Assembly (NCBI GenBank): GCA_050260055.1
Contig: JBLNBO010000018.1
Location: forward strand, 1-64,000
Reading direction: 5' to 3'
DNA: 64,000 bases
Source of the DNA: JBLMYQ01 sp050260055
GTDB lineage: Bacteria > Bacillota > Clostridia > Acetivibrionales > UBA4821
Each line of letters begins with the position of its first letter. Within the stretch, counting starts at the first letter, position 1. The notes under the pieces were generated by a model. The model was not told the origin of the DNA. It searched no databases and saw only the letters and a program-made list of their open reading frames with translations. This document shows positions 26,227 to 35,761 of the stretch, piece by piece. The translations under genes were made by a program, and so were the position numbers.

Positions 26227-26268
26227 AAAAAGCACCTGCTTCAGCAATAACAAAGCAGGCGCTTTTAT
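26227..26268 (-). terminator. Terminator of the giant SLH protein gene
   Basis: AAAAGCACCTGCTT pairs with AAGCAGGCGCTTTT around a loop of about 11 nt, with TTTTTT on the minus strand. It lies 40 bp past the stop codon. Confidence 0.85.
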
Positions 26269-26305
26269 CAAATTTAATTTTACGTTACCTATAGAATCAT
26301 TGTGG

Positions 26306-29300
26306 CTATCTACCCAACTTAGATTTCTGAAGATATGGAAGTCCATCATTTATACTTGGATCAATAGCCCATGTATTATCAAAATCCCATTGGTGTGTTG
26401 CATGCCAATTTCCTGATGTAGTAAAGTTTGAAATATCCTTAAACCATGACAACGCTACACCTGTATTTCCACCAGTTATTGTTCCTCCAACAGATCCCTT
26501 AAATGTACCGCTTGTTGTATATGCGTTATACATTGGCCCTTGAAGAACACCAGCAATACCGCCAACATTAGTACTACCGATAACAGTACTCGTAGCAAAA
26601 CTACTATAAACTTCTTGGTCTGTGTCTATTTCCCCAGCTAGCCCACCTACATCATCATGATTTGCAGCAGTTACATTACCTGTTGCATAGCTATTCGAAA
26701 CAGATCCGGTCATTCCTGATACCAAAGCTAATTTTCCAAGCAATCCTCCAACTTGAGCATATGCTTCTGCTACTGACGCTCCATTACCAAGTACTGTACA
26801 TCTACTATAGCAATCTTTTATCGTACCTCCATGTGAATATCCAAGCAAGCCGCCGGTATTACCGTCTCCACTGACAGTACCTGTTGAATAACAACGTAAT
26901 ATGCTCCCATAGGAAGTCCCAACCAATGCACCTGCCATTGCACCTGTTGTATTGTTATGGGCTGAACATGTTATATCAACATTAGTTACACCTAAATCCG
27001 TAACCGTACCTGCATTACCGATCACTCCAAACAACCCTTGGCGAATAGCTGCTGTATTAATACATAGGTTCTCAACTGAGTATCCATTTCCATCATAAGT
27101 GCCATTAAACTTATTTGTCATATTACCTATCGGTATCCATGTCTCAGAAGTTGTCGGCGACATATCAATATCTGCCGTTTGTTTAAAATACTTTCCACTA
27201 AACCCTGTATTAGCTGCGTTATTCGCAGAAACCCACTTCAAATTAGCAAAACTTGCTATAAGATATGGATCCTCTAACGTCCCTGCCCCAAATGGCTTGG
27301 TGCCTATTGTCCACTGTGCTGTGTAGGTTGTATCGTGGTCAGGCATAGTGTCCACCACCACAGGGTCCCAACCATCAAAGGTGTAAACTGCTCTTGTTAC
27401 TGTGGGAGCATCGATTGAAGCGCCGTACTTCACGCTTTCACTAGTTCCGCCAATACCACCATTGGCGTCAAACGTCAGGGTATAGCTGTTTCGGGTGTAG
27501 TTATAATTAACCACTCTACTGCCGTCTCCCGTTACTGTTACTGTCTGTGTAGAAGGCGCTGTGAAGCCGGCATAATTTTTGACGGCAGGCGTCACATCAG
27601 CTCCTATAGTGCCAGTGAGGTTTCCTGTTTCATACAGCGTATAATTCTCATCATCCAAATTCTGCTGATAATGATTAACCGCGTATGCTGCATTTCCATT
27701 CCCTGTCCACTGGGCAATATAGGTTGTGTCTTCCCCGGGCATAGTGTCCGCCACCGCAGGGTCCCAACCATAAAAGGTGTAAACTGCGCTTGTGACTGTG
27801 GGGGCATCGATTGAAGCGCCATACTTCACGCTTTCACTTGTTCCGCCAGTACCGCCATTGGCGTCAAACGTCAGAATGTAACTGTTTCGGGTATAATTAT
27901 AATTAATCTCTGTACTGCCATCTGCTAAGATACTTACAGTTTGGGCAGAAGGTGCTGTGAAGCCGGTATAATTTTTGACAGCAGGTGTTACATCGACATC
28001 AGCAGTACCAGTGAGGTTTTCTGTTTCATGCAGCGTATAATCCTCATCATCCAAATTCTGCTGATAATGATTAACCGTGTATGCTATATTTTCATTTGCT
28101 GTCCACTGGGCGGTGTAAGTAGTGTTTGCCGCCGGCATAGTGTCCACCACCGCAGGATTCCAACCGTTAAAGGTATAACCTGTTCTAGTTACTGTCGGAG
28201 CGGAGATGGCCGCGCCGTACTTCACGCTGTTACTGGTTCCGCCAGTACCGCCATTAGCGTCAAACGTCAGGGTATAGCTGTTTCGGGTGTAGTTATAATT
28301 AACCACTCTACTGCCATCTGCAATTATAGTTACTGTCTGTGTCGAAGGTGCTGTGAATCCGGTATAGTTCTTAACGGCAGGCGTAATGCTACCACCGGTG
28401 GCACCGGTAAGGTTTTGTGTTTCATATAGCGTATAGTTGTTGTCAGCAAGATTTTGCTGGTAATGCTTAACCGTGTACGCTGTATTCGTTTTTGCTGTCC
28501 ATTTAGCGTAGAGGGTTTGCACAGAAGCAATACTGGCTGTGGTTGTCGACGTTATCTGTGTTCCTGTTCCATTATCGCCGATTTCGATTGTGTACCAACC
28601 GTTAAAGGTATATCCTGTCCTTGTTGGAACGGGCAGTACACCATAGGCAGAGCCGTTGGTGACGGCAATGCTGTTGCACGATGAGCCACTATTAGAATCG
28701 AATGAAACGGTATATGTGTTTGCCGTCCATTGGGCCGTATATGTTGTGTTCACCGCCGGCATGGTTGCAGCCGCTACAGGATTCCAACCATTAAAGGTAT
28801 AACCTGTTTTGGTTACTGATGGGGCTGAGATGGACGCGCCGTACTTGACAGTCTTTACAATATCATCCCCTCCGTTTACGGGCTTGAATGTCAGGGTGTA
28901 GCTGTTTCGGGTGTAATAATAATTAACCTCTCTACTGCCGTCTGCAGTTATAGTTACTGTCTGTGTCGAAGGTGCGGTAAAACCAGTATAATTTTTGACA
29001 TCGGGCGTTACAGCAACGCCGGTAGTACCAGTAAAGCTTTCTGTTTTATAAAGTACGTAGCTGCTGCTATTGGCTACATCCTGCTGATGGTGATTTACCT
29101 TGTACGCCGTATTCGTGTTCGCCGTCCACTTCGCATAGAGTGTTATGTCTTCCCAGCCCATTCTCGAGAATGTATAGGCCTTTGTTAGTTGTTCATCACT
29201 ATACCAGCCATCAAAAGTATATCCGGTTTTTGTAGGAGGATTCGGCGCGGTCACGATAGCGCCAAACTTCTTTGTTATACTGCTCACCCCACTGCCTCCA

Positions 29301-32300
29301 TTACTGTCAAAAGTAATCGTATAACCACCATCGTCTAGATCATCCCAAATCAGATGGAAAGTACGCGCGATAGGTATTGAGGAGAAAGCCAACGAGGAGT
29401 CTTTCCATCTTACTGTCATATCACATTTCATTAAGTGTATGTTATCAGGCACATTCACCAGTACCTTGTTTCCGATTCGACCAAAGTTGCTGTTGGAGAA
29501 GGTAATATCATAATCGCTGACGGAATAGGTCTTTTTGGAAATGTCACCCTCTTTGAGATCCAGATAAGTCATATCAAACATGCTGTCCGGCAGGGTATAG
29601 ACTCTAACCTTATCTTTCAGACTTATACCATCAGTATTTTTATATGCAAAATCATACACATCATATCTATCTCCGACGGTTAGCAATGGCCATTCGCCTG
29701 AATACAACGTCGGATTGTATTGAAACGTTCCTGTTAATACCTGCGCCTTGAAGTTTATTTCCAGATAGCAACCCAGTTCCACATAAAGCGCACCCGACTT
29801 TTTTGATTTCTTGACACCGTTTACAGATTCCACCTCATAGAAGAAATAGCCGTAGAGATTGGTATAAACGCCTGCCTCCGCCGTTAGTCCAACGCTATCC
29901 AAGTCTGTGGAGAACAGACCGACTGAAAATTCCAGGCAAATTCCAGCCCTAAGTCCCAAACTGCCCATGACATAGAACTGGAAATCATATGTTTCGTCCA
30001 TGAGATCCAAAGTACTGCTACCTGCATCCATAGCTATGACATCCGCCCAGAAGCTGTAGCGGGTACCGCTCTTGTATTCAAAATTTAAGCCAAGAGCTAC
30101 ATTGATGTTCGCGCTTACCACAAAATCGACGGAGGTTTTGATTTGAACAACGCCCAAAAGCAAACTCTGAGTACTTTCGCTAATATTTTGGGTGAAAATC
30201 GTTATCCAATCACTTTCATTCTCCATCATATTGCCGTATGTTTCAAATAGATCCTGGACCCCTGCTGTTATATCACTGGTTTTAGTATATGCCAGAATAT
30301 CCTGTATCTCCTGTGAAATATCAAGCACTTGAGTATCAGAAGCAGATTTGACCGTAGCATTGAGACTGATACCGGTGAAATCATAGACGTCAATGTCGGC
30401 ACTTACCTTGTATTCGCTGATGTATGGAATAAAACCCCACAGATAATCCCATTCCGTCTCAGCGGATGCATTGACAGACATATCCAGCTCCTCCACAAAG
30501 GTGGCTGTCATACTGATATTTACTGCGGTATTATTTCCGGTGTCTACCGGGATATTAAAGCTTACTTCGACTGCACACCGTACACCGTCACTCAATTCTT
30601 CGGTATCGTCGCTGATGTCCACGTTTACATGCAAGTCTTCTATCCCTGAACCATCTTCAGCCATAAGTTTAAATTTACTCATGTCAGCTTTAGAACCATC
30701 AGGCATCAAAATAGAATACGACTCAAGGTTGGCTCCATCTCCTGCAAGCTTCTTAAATCCTTCTGTTGACATTGCAGCCTTGATCATGCATACCGCAGCC
30801 TTATTGGCAAAGCCACTGGCAAACACCTGCTGTTTGATTTTCTCTTTTAAGGCTTGGACATTGACACCCTCGAGCAAAGTATTTCCATCGATATTATTTT
30901 TTGAGTAGTAATCAAGGGACTCCTTCATATCACTCTTTGTTGTCTTTGTGAAGGCGACACTCAACGTTTCGCCGTCCGAGGTAACTGAAGTAACCTTGCC
31001 GTAGGTGACATCACTATCTGTTCCATGGCTCAAATCAGAAGTGGTATAAAGGGCCAGATAGTCACCTTTATCAATTGTAGTGTCTGCATTCAAACCCATT
31101 TCTGAAAACTCCGAGAAATCCAGGTCGGATATTGATATTGAAAATGAGCCTGATGTAGTATCAGATATGTAGTTCGTGAGTTCGTTATCCTCACCGGCAT
31201 AAATCGGAAGAACGTCAGGTAGGAAGAGGACTTTTTTTGAATCAGCGTCAGAGTAGCCGACTGTGGTTCCGTTAACATTCGTTACCTGGATATATGCGAT
31301 GTCGTCATCCAGGTAAGGCGCATCATCACCGACTTCAGGTTTAGCACCGCTGTATATGCACAGCACATCACCGGTTTTCAAAGCATTACCCCCGTTGTAG
31401 GTAAAGGTACCGGTGTTGGACTCTTTATTTCCACTTTCATTATCCGTCACCTTTACCAAAGGTACAGATAGCGCGTCCACCTCTGTTCCATTCTTGATAA
31501 TGTTGGACAAGTCGCTACTTGGTATGTAAATAATGCCTTCGTTCATCTCAAGATTGAAACTTTCTTGCTTTTTTATAGTGAAGGAACAAGTGCGTATTGT
31601 ATCGTTTTTGCCGGAAAAGCCTAATACATCATCATTCAAGGTAAGCTTATAAGAGGCTCCCTCAGTGAATCCGCCATTCGCAGTAACAGAAAAGACGCCA
31701 TTGCTACCGGTAACCTCAAGGTTTACGGCTTCCGAGCCATCCATGGTTTCCAGCGTAATACCCGATTTCACGGTATTAGCAGTCATGGAGCTATCAGAAG
31801 CAACTATAGTAAATGTGAGGTCCGATTCCTGATCTGCCAGGGCGTAGGAGTCGTCCTGTTCCAGCTCCGGGGCACCCTCTATAACCATATATTTTGCGTA
31901 AAGAGTAATGTTAGAATTTATGGTATCCTCTTCGGAGAACTTGTCACCCTGGAGACTTGAATCAGTGTACCAGCCCAAGAAAATGGCATTAGTCTTTTGC
32001 GGGGACGGCAAGCTGGAAAGCGTTCTGCCTTTGATCACAGATACAGAAGCAACATCAGTGCCACCGTTTGAGTCAAACGTAACTGTATAGTGTATCGTTG
32101 AACCACCGCCAGTGCCCCCGGTGCTACCGGAGGTGCCGTTGTTGGGAAGAGGCATTGAAGTTGGTTCGGCAGCTTTTTCTTCTTTCCAGGTTTCCACCCT
32201 TTCGTTGGTCCGCATACTGAAGGTAGCAGCTTCGACTCTGGTCGCATTGTTTTTGGGGTTGAAGTTTCCATCATCATCGCCTTTTATCAACCCGGCCTTC

Positions 32301-32878
32301 CAGAGTTTCAATACAGCATCCTGCGCCCAGTCCGATACACCAGATAGGTCTCCAGGTTTAGTTGTCACATCTGTTGAAGCCCCATAATCTATATCATAGG
32401 CGTCAAAATATCTAATAGTAAAAGTCGCCATCTGTTCACGGTTAACAATACCGTCCGGGTCAAACCCGTTATTGCCGACACCACTTGTGATGCCGTTCTT
32501 AACAGCCCAAGCAACATAGGGAGCGTAATACGCATCTTTATCCACATCTGCGAAGCCAACTTTGCCCGCATAATCGGATGGAATCACTCCAGCGATACGA
32601 CCCATAATGGTTACATACATTCCGCGTGTCATAGTACCGTTTGGGGAAAATGTATCATTTCCTGTGCCGTTGAAAATGTTGTGTTCTAAAGCATACTTCA
32701 CCGAATTGTAATACCAGTCGGATTGTGATACATCCTTAAAGTTGGTTATTTGTTGAGATGCCGCTTTTTCGGAAGCATTATCTGTCGCTAATTCCTGACC
32801 TGCCAAAGCAATCTCTGGCAATAAAGTTGTCATAACCATACAGATTATGAGCATAATGCTAATAATTCTTTTTTTCAT
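26306..32878 (-). CDS. Giant SLH-anchored surface protein with InlB-type repeats and GLUG domain
   Basis: The product is about 2190 aa. A signal peptide lies at 1-27 (AGQ end). Three SLH domains at about 42-212 (FKDV..SDWYYN, FADVDKDAYYAPYV, the third with WAQDAVLKLWKAG) attach it to cell-wall polymers. An InlB/Listeria-Bacteroides (Flg_new) repeat follows near 260-330, then a segment like bacterial Ig/SbsA-type domains. A central unassigned region runs to about 1150. At about 1180-1860 a repeat field alternates MucBP-like and InlB-like units. A GLUG-motif beta-helix (GGLLGYSHGGTIKDCYS and similar) occupies about 1900-2180. No catalytic motif is seen, so an adhesin or S-layer accessory role is inferred. 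The ATG at 32878 has GGGGGAA upstream. It is divergent from an AgrA/AgrC-like pair. Confidence 0.88.
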   Translation of the reverse strand: MKKRIISIMLIICMVMTTLLPEIALAGQELATDNASEKAASQQITNFKDVSQSDWYYNSVKYALEHNIFNGTGNDTFSPNGTMTRGMYVTIMGRIAGVIPSDYAGKVGFADVDKDAYYAPYVAWAVKNGITSGVGNNGFDPDGIVNREQMATFTIRYFDAYDIDYGASTDVTTKPGDLSGVSDWAQDAVLKLWKAGLIKGDDDGNFNPKNNATRVEAATFSMRTNERVETWKEEKAAEPTSMPLPNNGTSGSTGGTGGGSTIHYTVTFDSNGGTDVASVSVIKGRTLSSLPSPQKTNAIFLGWYTDSSLQGDKFSEEDTINSNITLYAKYMVIEGAPELEQDDSYALADQESDLTFTIVASDSSMTANTVKSGITLETMDGSEAVNLEVTGSNGVFSVTANGGFTEGASYKLTLNDDVLGFSGKNDTIRTCSFTIKKQESFNLEMNEGIIYIPSSDLSNIIKNGTEVDALSVPLVKVTDNESGNKESNTGTFTYNGGNALKTGDVLCIYSGAKPEVGDDAPYLDDDIAYIQVTNVNGTTVGYSDADSKKVLFLPDVLPIYAGEDNELTNYISDTTSGSFSISISDLDFSEFSEMGLNADTTIDKGDYLALYTTSDLSHGTDSDVTYGKVTSVTSDGETLSVAFTKTTKSDMKESLDYYSKNNIDGNTLLEGVNVQALKEKIKQQVFASGFANKAAVCMIKAAMSTEGFKKLAGDGANLESYSILMPDGSKADMSKFKLMAEDGSGIEDLHVNVDISDDTEELSDGVRCAVEVSFNIPVDTGNNTAVNISMTATFVEELDMSVNASAETEWDYLWGFIPYISEYKVSADIDVYDFTGISLNATVKSASDTQVLDISQEIQDILAYTKTSDITAGVQDLFETYGNMMENESDWITIFTQNISESTQSLLLGVVQIKTSVDFVVSANINVALGLNFEYKSGTRYSFWADVIAMDAGSSTLDLMDETYDFQFYVMGSLGLRAGICLEFSVGLFSTDLDSVGLTAEAGVYTNLYGYFFYEVESVNGVKKSKKSGALYVELGCYLEINFKAQVLTGTFQYNPTLYSGEWPLLTVGDRYDVYDFAYKNTDGISLKDKVRVYTLPDSMFDMTYLDLKEGDISKKTYSVSDYDITFSNSNFGRIGNKVLVNVPDNIHLMKCDMTVRWKDSSLAFSSIPIARTFHLIWDDLDDGGYTITFDSNGGSGVSSITKKFGAIVTAPNPPTKTGYTFDGWYSDEQLTKAYTFSRMGWEDITLYAKWTANTNTAYKVNHHQQDVANSSSYVLYKTESFTGTTGVAVTPDVKNYTGFTAPSTQTVTITADGSREVNYYYTRNSYTLTFKPVNGGDDIVKTVKYGASISAPSVTKTGYTFNGWNPVAAATMPAVNTTYTAQWTANTYTVSFDSNSGSSCNSIAVTNGSAYGVLPVPTRTGYTFNGWYTIEIGDNGTGTQITSTTTASIASVQTLYAKWTAKTNTAYTVKHYQQNLADNNYTLYETQNLTGATGGSITPAVKNYTGFTAPSTQTVTIIADGSRVVNYNYTRNSYTLTFDANGGTGGTSNSVKYGAAISAPTVTRTGYTFNGWNPAVVDTMPAANTTYTAQWTANENIAYTVNHYQQNLDDEDYTLHETENLTGTADVDVTPAVKNYTGFTAPSAQTVSILADGSTEINYNYTRNSYILTFDANGGTGGTSESVKYGASIDAPTVTSAVYTFYGWDPAVADTMPGEDTTYIAQWTGNGNAAYAVNHYQQNLDDENYTLYETGNLTGTIGADVTPAVKNYAGFTAPSTQTVTVTGDGSRVVNYNYTRNSYTLTFDANGGIGGTSESVKYGASIDAPTVTRAVYTFDGWDPVVVDTMPDHDTTYTAQWTIGTKPFGAGTLEDPYLIASFANLKWVSANNAANTGFSGKYFKQTADIDMSPTTSETWIPIGNMTNKFNGTYDGNGYSVENLCINTAAIRQGLFGVIGNAGTVTDLGVTNVDITCSAHNNTTGAMAGALVGTSYGSILRCYSTGTVSGDGNTGGLLGYSHGGTIKDCYSRCTVLGNGASVAEAYAQVGGLLGKLALVSGMTGSVSNSYATGNVTAANHDDVGGLAGEIDTDQEVYSSFATSTVIGSTNVGGIAGVLQGPMYNAYTTSGTFKGSVGGTITGGNTGVALSWFKDISNFTTSGNWHATHQWDFDNTWAIDPSINDGLPYLQKSKLGR
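27303..29130. repeat. Tandem ~120-codon repeats inside the SLH protein
   Basis: Four units each begin near AY-VNHYQQ, pass through VKNYTGFTAPS and NYTRNSYTLTF, and end in TTYTAQWT. Two of them (27303-27700 and 27700-28110) are nearly identical at DNA level over long stretches. An extra InlB-like unit without the MucBP part lies between units 1 and 2 (about 28480-28720). The layout suggests recent duplication and possible size variation. Confidence 0.8.
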
Positions 32879-33010
32879 TTTGTATTCCCCCAAATATATT
32901 TTTTATTGCATATTTATATTAAATTGTATTATGCAAATTAGCATACTTTACAAGGCTTCAACTCTTATTCGGCATTATTCTGTCTATCTCTTTCTTTTTT
33001 GCAAAAATAG

Positions 33011-33041
33011 CAGATTTTTAGGTAAAAACGACAGATTTTAA
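33011..33041 (+). promoter_or_regulatory. Direct repeat with LytTR-operator spacing
   Basis: CAGATTTTTA (33011-33020) and CAGATTTTAA (33032-33041) start 21 bp apart, two helical turns. This is the arrangement LytTR regulators such as AgrA use (9-bp direct repeats, 12-bp gap). A weak -10 (TAAAAT, 33072-33077) lies about 30 bp downstream, before the LytTR regulator gene. The site lies between that gene and the divergent SLH gene. Confidence 0.45.
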
Positions 33042-33123
33042 ATAAATCTTTTAATAATGTAAAAAATAATGTAAAATTACGTTGAATTTAAATTTTAAAA
33101 ATGCTTAAGTTTAGGTGATAATA

Positions 33124-33876
33124 ATGTTACTTGTCGCTATTTGTGACGATTTGCAAAATGATAGGATAAAAATTCAAAATTTTATAAAAGATTATTGCGT
33201 GAAAGAGGACTATGATATCAATATCTATGCCTTTGAAAATGGTGAAGCACTTGTAAAATACTATATTGCTGGTAAGGCTTCTTTTGACATTATTTTTCTT
33301 GATATATATATGAGCGGGGAAAACGGTATAAACATTGCAAAACAGATTAGAAAATATGACTCAGATTGTAAAATAATATTTTCAACAACAAGTGCTGAAC
33401 ATGCTTTAGAAAGTTTTGAAGTATCTCCTCTCAACTATTTAACAAAACCTATTTCGAAAGTTGTATTTGACTCTGCCTTTGAAAAAGCAATGAGAACCAT
33501 TGATAAAGAAAAACAAAAGAGCCTACCTGTTAAGGTTGGCTCAAACATCCAAACTGTATATTATAAAGACATATTGTTTATTGAAAGTGCTGCAAAAATT
33601 CTGAATATTCATATGGTCAAAAATAAGAAATTAACTTTTTGTTCGAAGCTTGACGACATTGAGGCACAGATAAATGATAAGAGGTTTATTCGCTGCCACA
33701 AGAGTTTCCTTGTAAATATGGATCATATTTTAAGTATTGAAAACTATTCATTCAAACTTATTGACGGTATTGAAATTCCAATAGTTCAAAGGAATTTTGC
33801 AAGTATTAAGAAAAGATTTTATGACTTTATATTAGATAAGGCAAATCTAAAAAACGATTCAGGTAAGGTGGATTAA
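33124..33876 (+). CDS. AgrA-like LytTR response regulator
   Basis: The 250-aa regulator has an N-terminal receiver domain (ICDD near residue 7, phosphoacceptor in FLDIYMSG near 59, conserved Lys in YLTKPI) and a C-terminal LytTR DNA-binding domain (about 135-240; VYYKDILFIES, FIRCHKSFLVNM). The ATG at 33124 has AGGTGAT upstream; an in-frame GTG three codons earlier overlaps that site. The partner kinase starts 3 bp after the stop. No agrB or agrD peptide gene is visible nearby. The direct repeat at 33011-33041 is a candidate target. Confidence 0.92.
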   Translation: MLLVAICDDLQNDRIKIQNFIKDYCVKEDYDINIYAFENGEALVKYYIAGKASFDIIFLDIYMSGENGINIAKQIRKYDSDCKIIFSTTSAEHALESFEVSPLNYLTKPISKVVFDSAFEKAMRTIDKEKQKSLPVKVGSNIQTVYYKDILFIESAAKILNIHMVKNKKLTFCSKLDDIEAQINDKRFIRCHKSFLVNMDHILSIENYSFKLIDGIEIPIVQRNFASIKKRFYDFILDKANLKNDSGKVD

Positions 33877-33878
33877 TT

Positions 33879-35207
33879 ATGACATTGTTATACCCTACTC
33901 TTGTTTGCCTTTTGAACACTTTAATAGTACATTCTTTGCTTACTAGAAAAAAGACACTTTTATTCTGTTTCGTCGCTTTTGTCGTAAATACATTTTTAAT
34001 AATTTGTGCTGTGTCTTTAGCCCAAAAGTATATAACACAACCTATAATTCTAAAATACATAACGTATTCAATTGCATTTACGTATATAATATATTTTCAT
34101 ATAGTATTCAAAGAATCATTATCAAAAAAAACATTTACAATGTTTAGTATTTGGATGTTTTCTACCATAATATTATTTCTTACAACATCTATTATAAGTA
34201 TGTTTTCAAGTATTTTTGATGAAAAATATATTCAAGATACAGTATATATAGTTAGAATTTGTATTCAGATTTTATTCTTACCGGCAGTATATTATAGGCT
34301 TAGTAAGCCCTACAAAAAAGTGCTTGGAATAGTCCCTGATAAAACTATTAATTTTATGTCCTTGTACCCGGTTATTGCATTTTTGTTGCTAATTAATACC
34401 TATACTACACCCTTTGGAGGCTTTACTAATTTCAATTCCAAAAATGAGATGTTCTTACTTTTAATATTTATAAGCTTAGGTTATTTTCTTGTATTTGCAG
34501 GAATATCTTCCTCATCTAAAATGATTTCGCTCAAGTATGATTATAAAATAATTGAAAATCAAGTCGATCTTCAACGTCAAAATTATAAGAAATTAAATGA
34601 ATCTATTGAACAAATTAATACTCTTAAACACGACGTACGACATCATCTTTCTGCAATAAAATCAATGCTCCAGGAAAAAAAATACGAACAAGCATTGAAA
34701 TACGTTGAACAATTTAATCAAAATGAACTGTCAAAAAACGTATCAACAGTGTGTAACAATTTTGCCGCCGACTCTATAATAAAATACTTTATGAGCCTTG
34801 CAATCAGCAAAAACATTGACTTTAAATGTGATGTCGTCATCCCAGAAGATATAGGTATAAATCCGCTGGATTTGTGTGTTGTTTTAGGGAATTGTCTGGA
34901 AAATGCAATCGAAGCCTGTGATAAACTTGATATTGGGACGGAAAAACAAATCGAGCTAATTTCTAAAATTGTAGGAACTCATATTGTCTTTATGATAAGA
35001 AATGATTTTAACGGTAATATATTTAAAGAAGAGAATGTTATAAAAACTTCAAAGACCGACCCCACGCATGGCATCGGTCTTTCTAGCATTAGTGAAACTG
35101 TCAATAAATATAATGGTAATCTAGATATTAAATATACAGATGATAAGTTTGAGATTACTATTATAATGTGCACCTCCGCCAGAAAGAACGGGACGGTTCC
35201 CGGCTAA
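33879..35207 (+). CDS. AgrC-like sensor histidine kinase (GHKL/HATPase_c_5)
   Basis: The 442-aa kinase has six membrane segments (to about residue 215), a helical dimerisation part and a GHKL ATPase domain. The H-box is LKHDVRHHLSAIKS near residue 250. The N-box is VLGNCLENAIEAC near 345, and a G-box-like THGIGLSSI lies near 395. This is the AgrC/ComD type that usually senses extracellular peptides. It is 3 bp downstream of its regulator. Its ligand is unknown, and no peptide precursor was found in either flank. Confidence 0.9.
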   Translation: MTLLYPTLVCLLNTLIVHSLLTRKKTLLFCFVAFVVNTFLIICAVSLAQKYITQPIILKYITYSIAFTYIIYFHIVFKESLSKKTFTMFSIWMFSTIILFLTTSIISMFSSIFDEKYIQDTVYIVRICIQILFLPAVYYRLSKPYKKVLGIVPDKTINFMSLYPVIAFLLLINTYTTPFGGFTNFNSKNEMFLLLIFISLGYFLVFAGISSSSKMISLKYDYKIIENQVDLQRQNYKKLNESIEQINTLKHDVRHHLSAIKSMLQEKKYEQALKYVEQFNQNELSKNVSTVCNNFAADSIIKYFMSLAISKNIDFKCDVVIPEDIGINPLDLCVVLGNCLENAIEACDKLDIGTEKQIELISKIVGTHIVFMIRNDFNGNIFKEENVIKTSKTDPTHGIGLSSISETVNKYNGNLDIKYTDDKFEITIIMCTSARKNGTVPG

Positions 35208-35232
35208 ATGTGCCCCTTAATTAAAACCTACA

Positions 35233-35394
35233 TTAACCCTTCTTGGCAGTTTCCTTTTTAATCCATTCCATTAAAACTTTTTTGGGCACTCTTATCTTGT
35301 TCCCCAGCTTTATTGACGGAATCTTCTTTTGAGCAACCATCTCATAAGCGTTGTTTGTCCCAATCCTCAGTATTTTTTTAACCTCATCCATGGT
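35233..35394 (-). pseudogene. Excisionase-type HTH domain fragment
   Basis: The last 53 codons of an open frame encode a MerR-like excisionase/HTH_17 fold (MDEVKKILRIGTNNAYEMV, then KIPSIKLGNKIRVPK and VLMEWI). Such proteins normally start several residues earlier and have a ribosome site. Here the ATG at 35394 has none, and the frame runs back into a terminator hairpin and the tRNA genes. A TTG at 35406 is another possible start, also without a ribosome site. It looks like the truncated remnant of a mobile-element excisionase beside tRNA-Gln. It could still be a short functional protein with a poor start. Confidence 0.55.
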
Positions 35395-35411
35395 TAAGTG
35401 CAACCGACGAC

Positions 35412-35443
35412 AAAAAAAATACAGCCCATAGGCTGCATTTTTT
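35412..35443 (-). terminator. Terminator of the tRNA-His/tRNA-Gln transcript
   Basis: AAATGCAGCC / GGGCTGTATT stem with a 3-nt loop, and eight T residues on the minus strand directly after tRNA-Gln. Confidence 0.88.
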
Positions 35444-35446
35444 GTT

Positions 35447-35522
35447 TGGCTGGGATGGCTGGATTCGAACCAACGAGATGCCAGAGTCAAAGTCTGGTGC
35501 CTTACCACTTGGCTACATCCCA
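35447..35522 (-). tRNA. tRNA-Gln (anticodon TTG)
   Basis: The acceptor TGGGATG pairs with CATCCCA. The anticodon stem CCAGA/TCTGG encloses CTTTGAC. G73 and an encoded CCA end the gene. It is co-transcribed 5 bp behind tRNA-His. Confidence 0.95.
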
Positions 35523-35527
35523 ATGTA

Positions 35528-35605
35528 TGGGGTGAATAAAGGGAATCGAACCCTTGGCCTCCAGGGCCACAACCTGGCGCTCTAACCGACTGAGCTATAT
35601 CCACC
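35528..35605 (-). tRNA. tRNA-His (anticodon GTG)
   Basis: The acceptor GTGGATA pairs with TATTCAC. An extra G at position -1 sits opposite C73, the diagnostic feature of tRNA-His. The anticodon is GTG and CCA is encoded. Confidence 0.95.
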
Positions 35606-35632
35606 GCGTGTGCGCCCAAAAGCGCAAATATT

Positions 35633-35661
35633 ATTTTAAGGCATAGTAATACAAAAGTCAA
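35633..35661 (-). promoter_or_regulatory. Promoter of the tRNA-His/tRNA-Gln unit
   Basis: On the minus strand TTGACT (35656-35661), a 17-bp spacer, TAAAAT (35633-35638), 28 bp upstream of tRNA-His. Confidence 0.75.
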
Positions 35662-35673
35662 CAGGATTTTGCG

Positions 35674-35703
35674 TTGACACAGATATATAAATGCTGATAC
35701 AAT
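35674..35703 (+). promoter_or_regulatory. Promoter directed at the 84-aa membrane protein gene
   Basis: TTGACA, an 18-bp spacer, TACAAT. The leader of about 160 nt that follows holds a 14-bp palindrome and a perfect but unused ribosome-site sequence (AAAGGAGGGG near 35797). Confidence 0.7.
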
Positions 35704-35747
35704 AGAAATATATAACATTTTCTATAACTTAATATCGTGCATACACC

Positions 35748-35761
35748 GTTCCAATTGGAAC
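35748..35761. promoter_or_regulatory. Perfect 14-bp palindrome GTTCCAATTGGAAC
   Basis: It lies 45 bp downstream of the -10 box at 35698-35703, within the leader of the 84-aa protein gene. It could be an operator; no regulator is assigned. Confidence 0.4.

Noticed and set aside
35395..35718. A 161-aa protein spanning the tRNA-His/tRNA-Gln genes
   Set aside because: The frame is read through two intact tRNA genes and a terminator; only its last 53 codons look protein-like.
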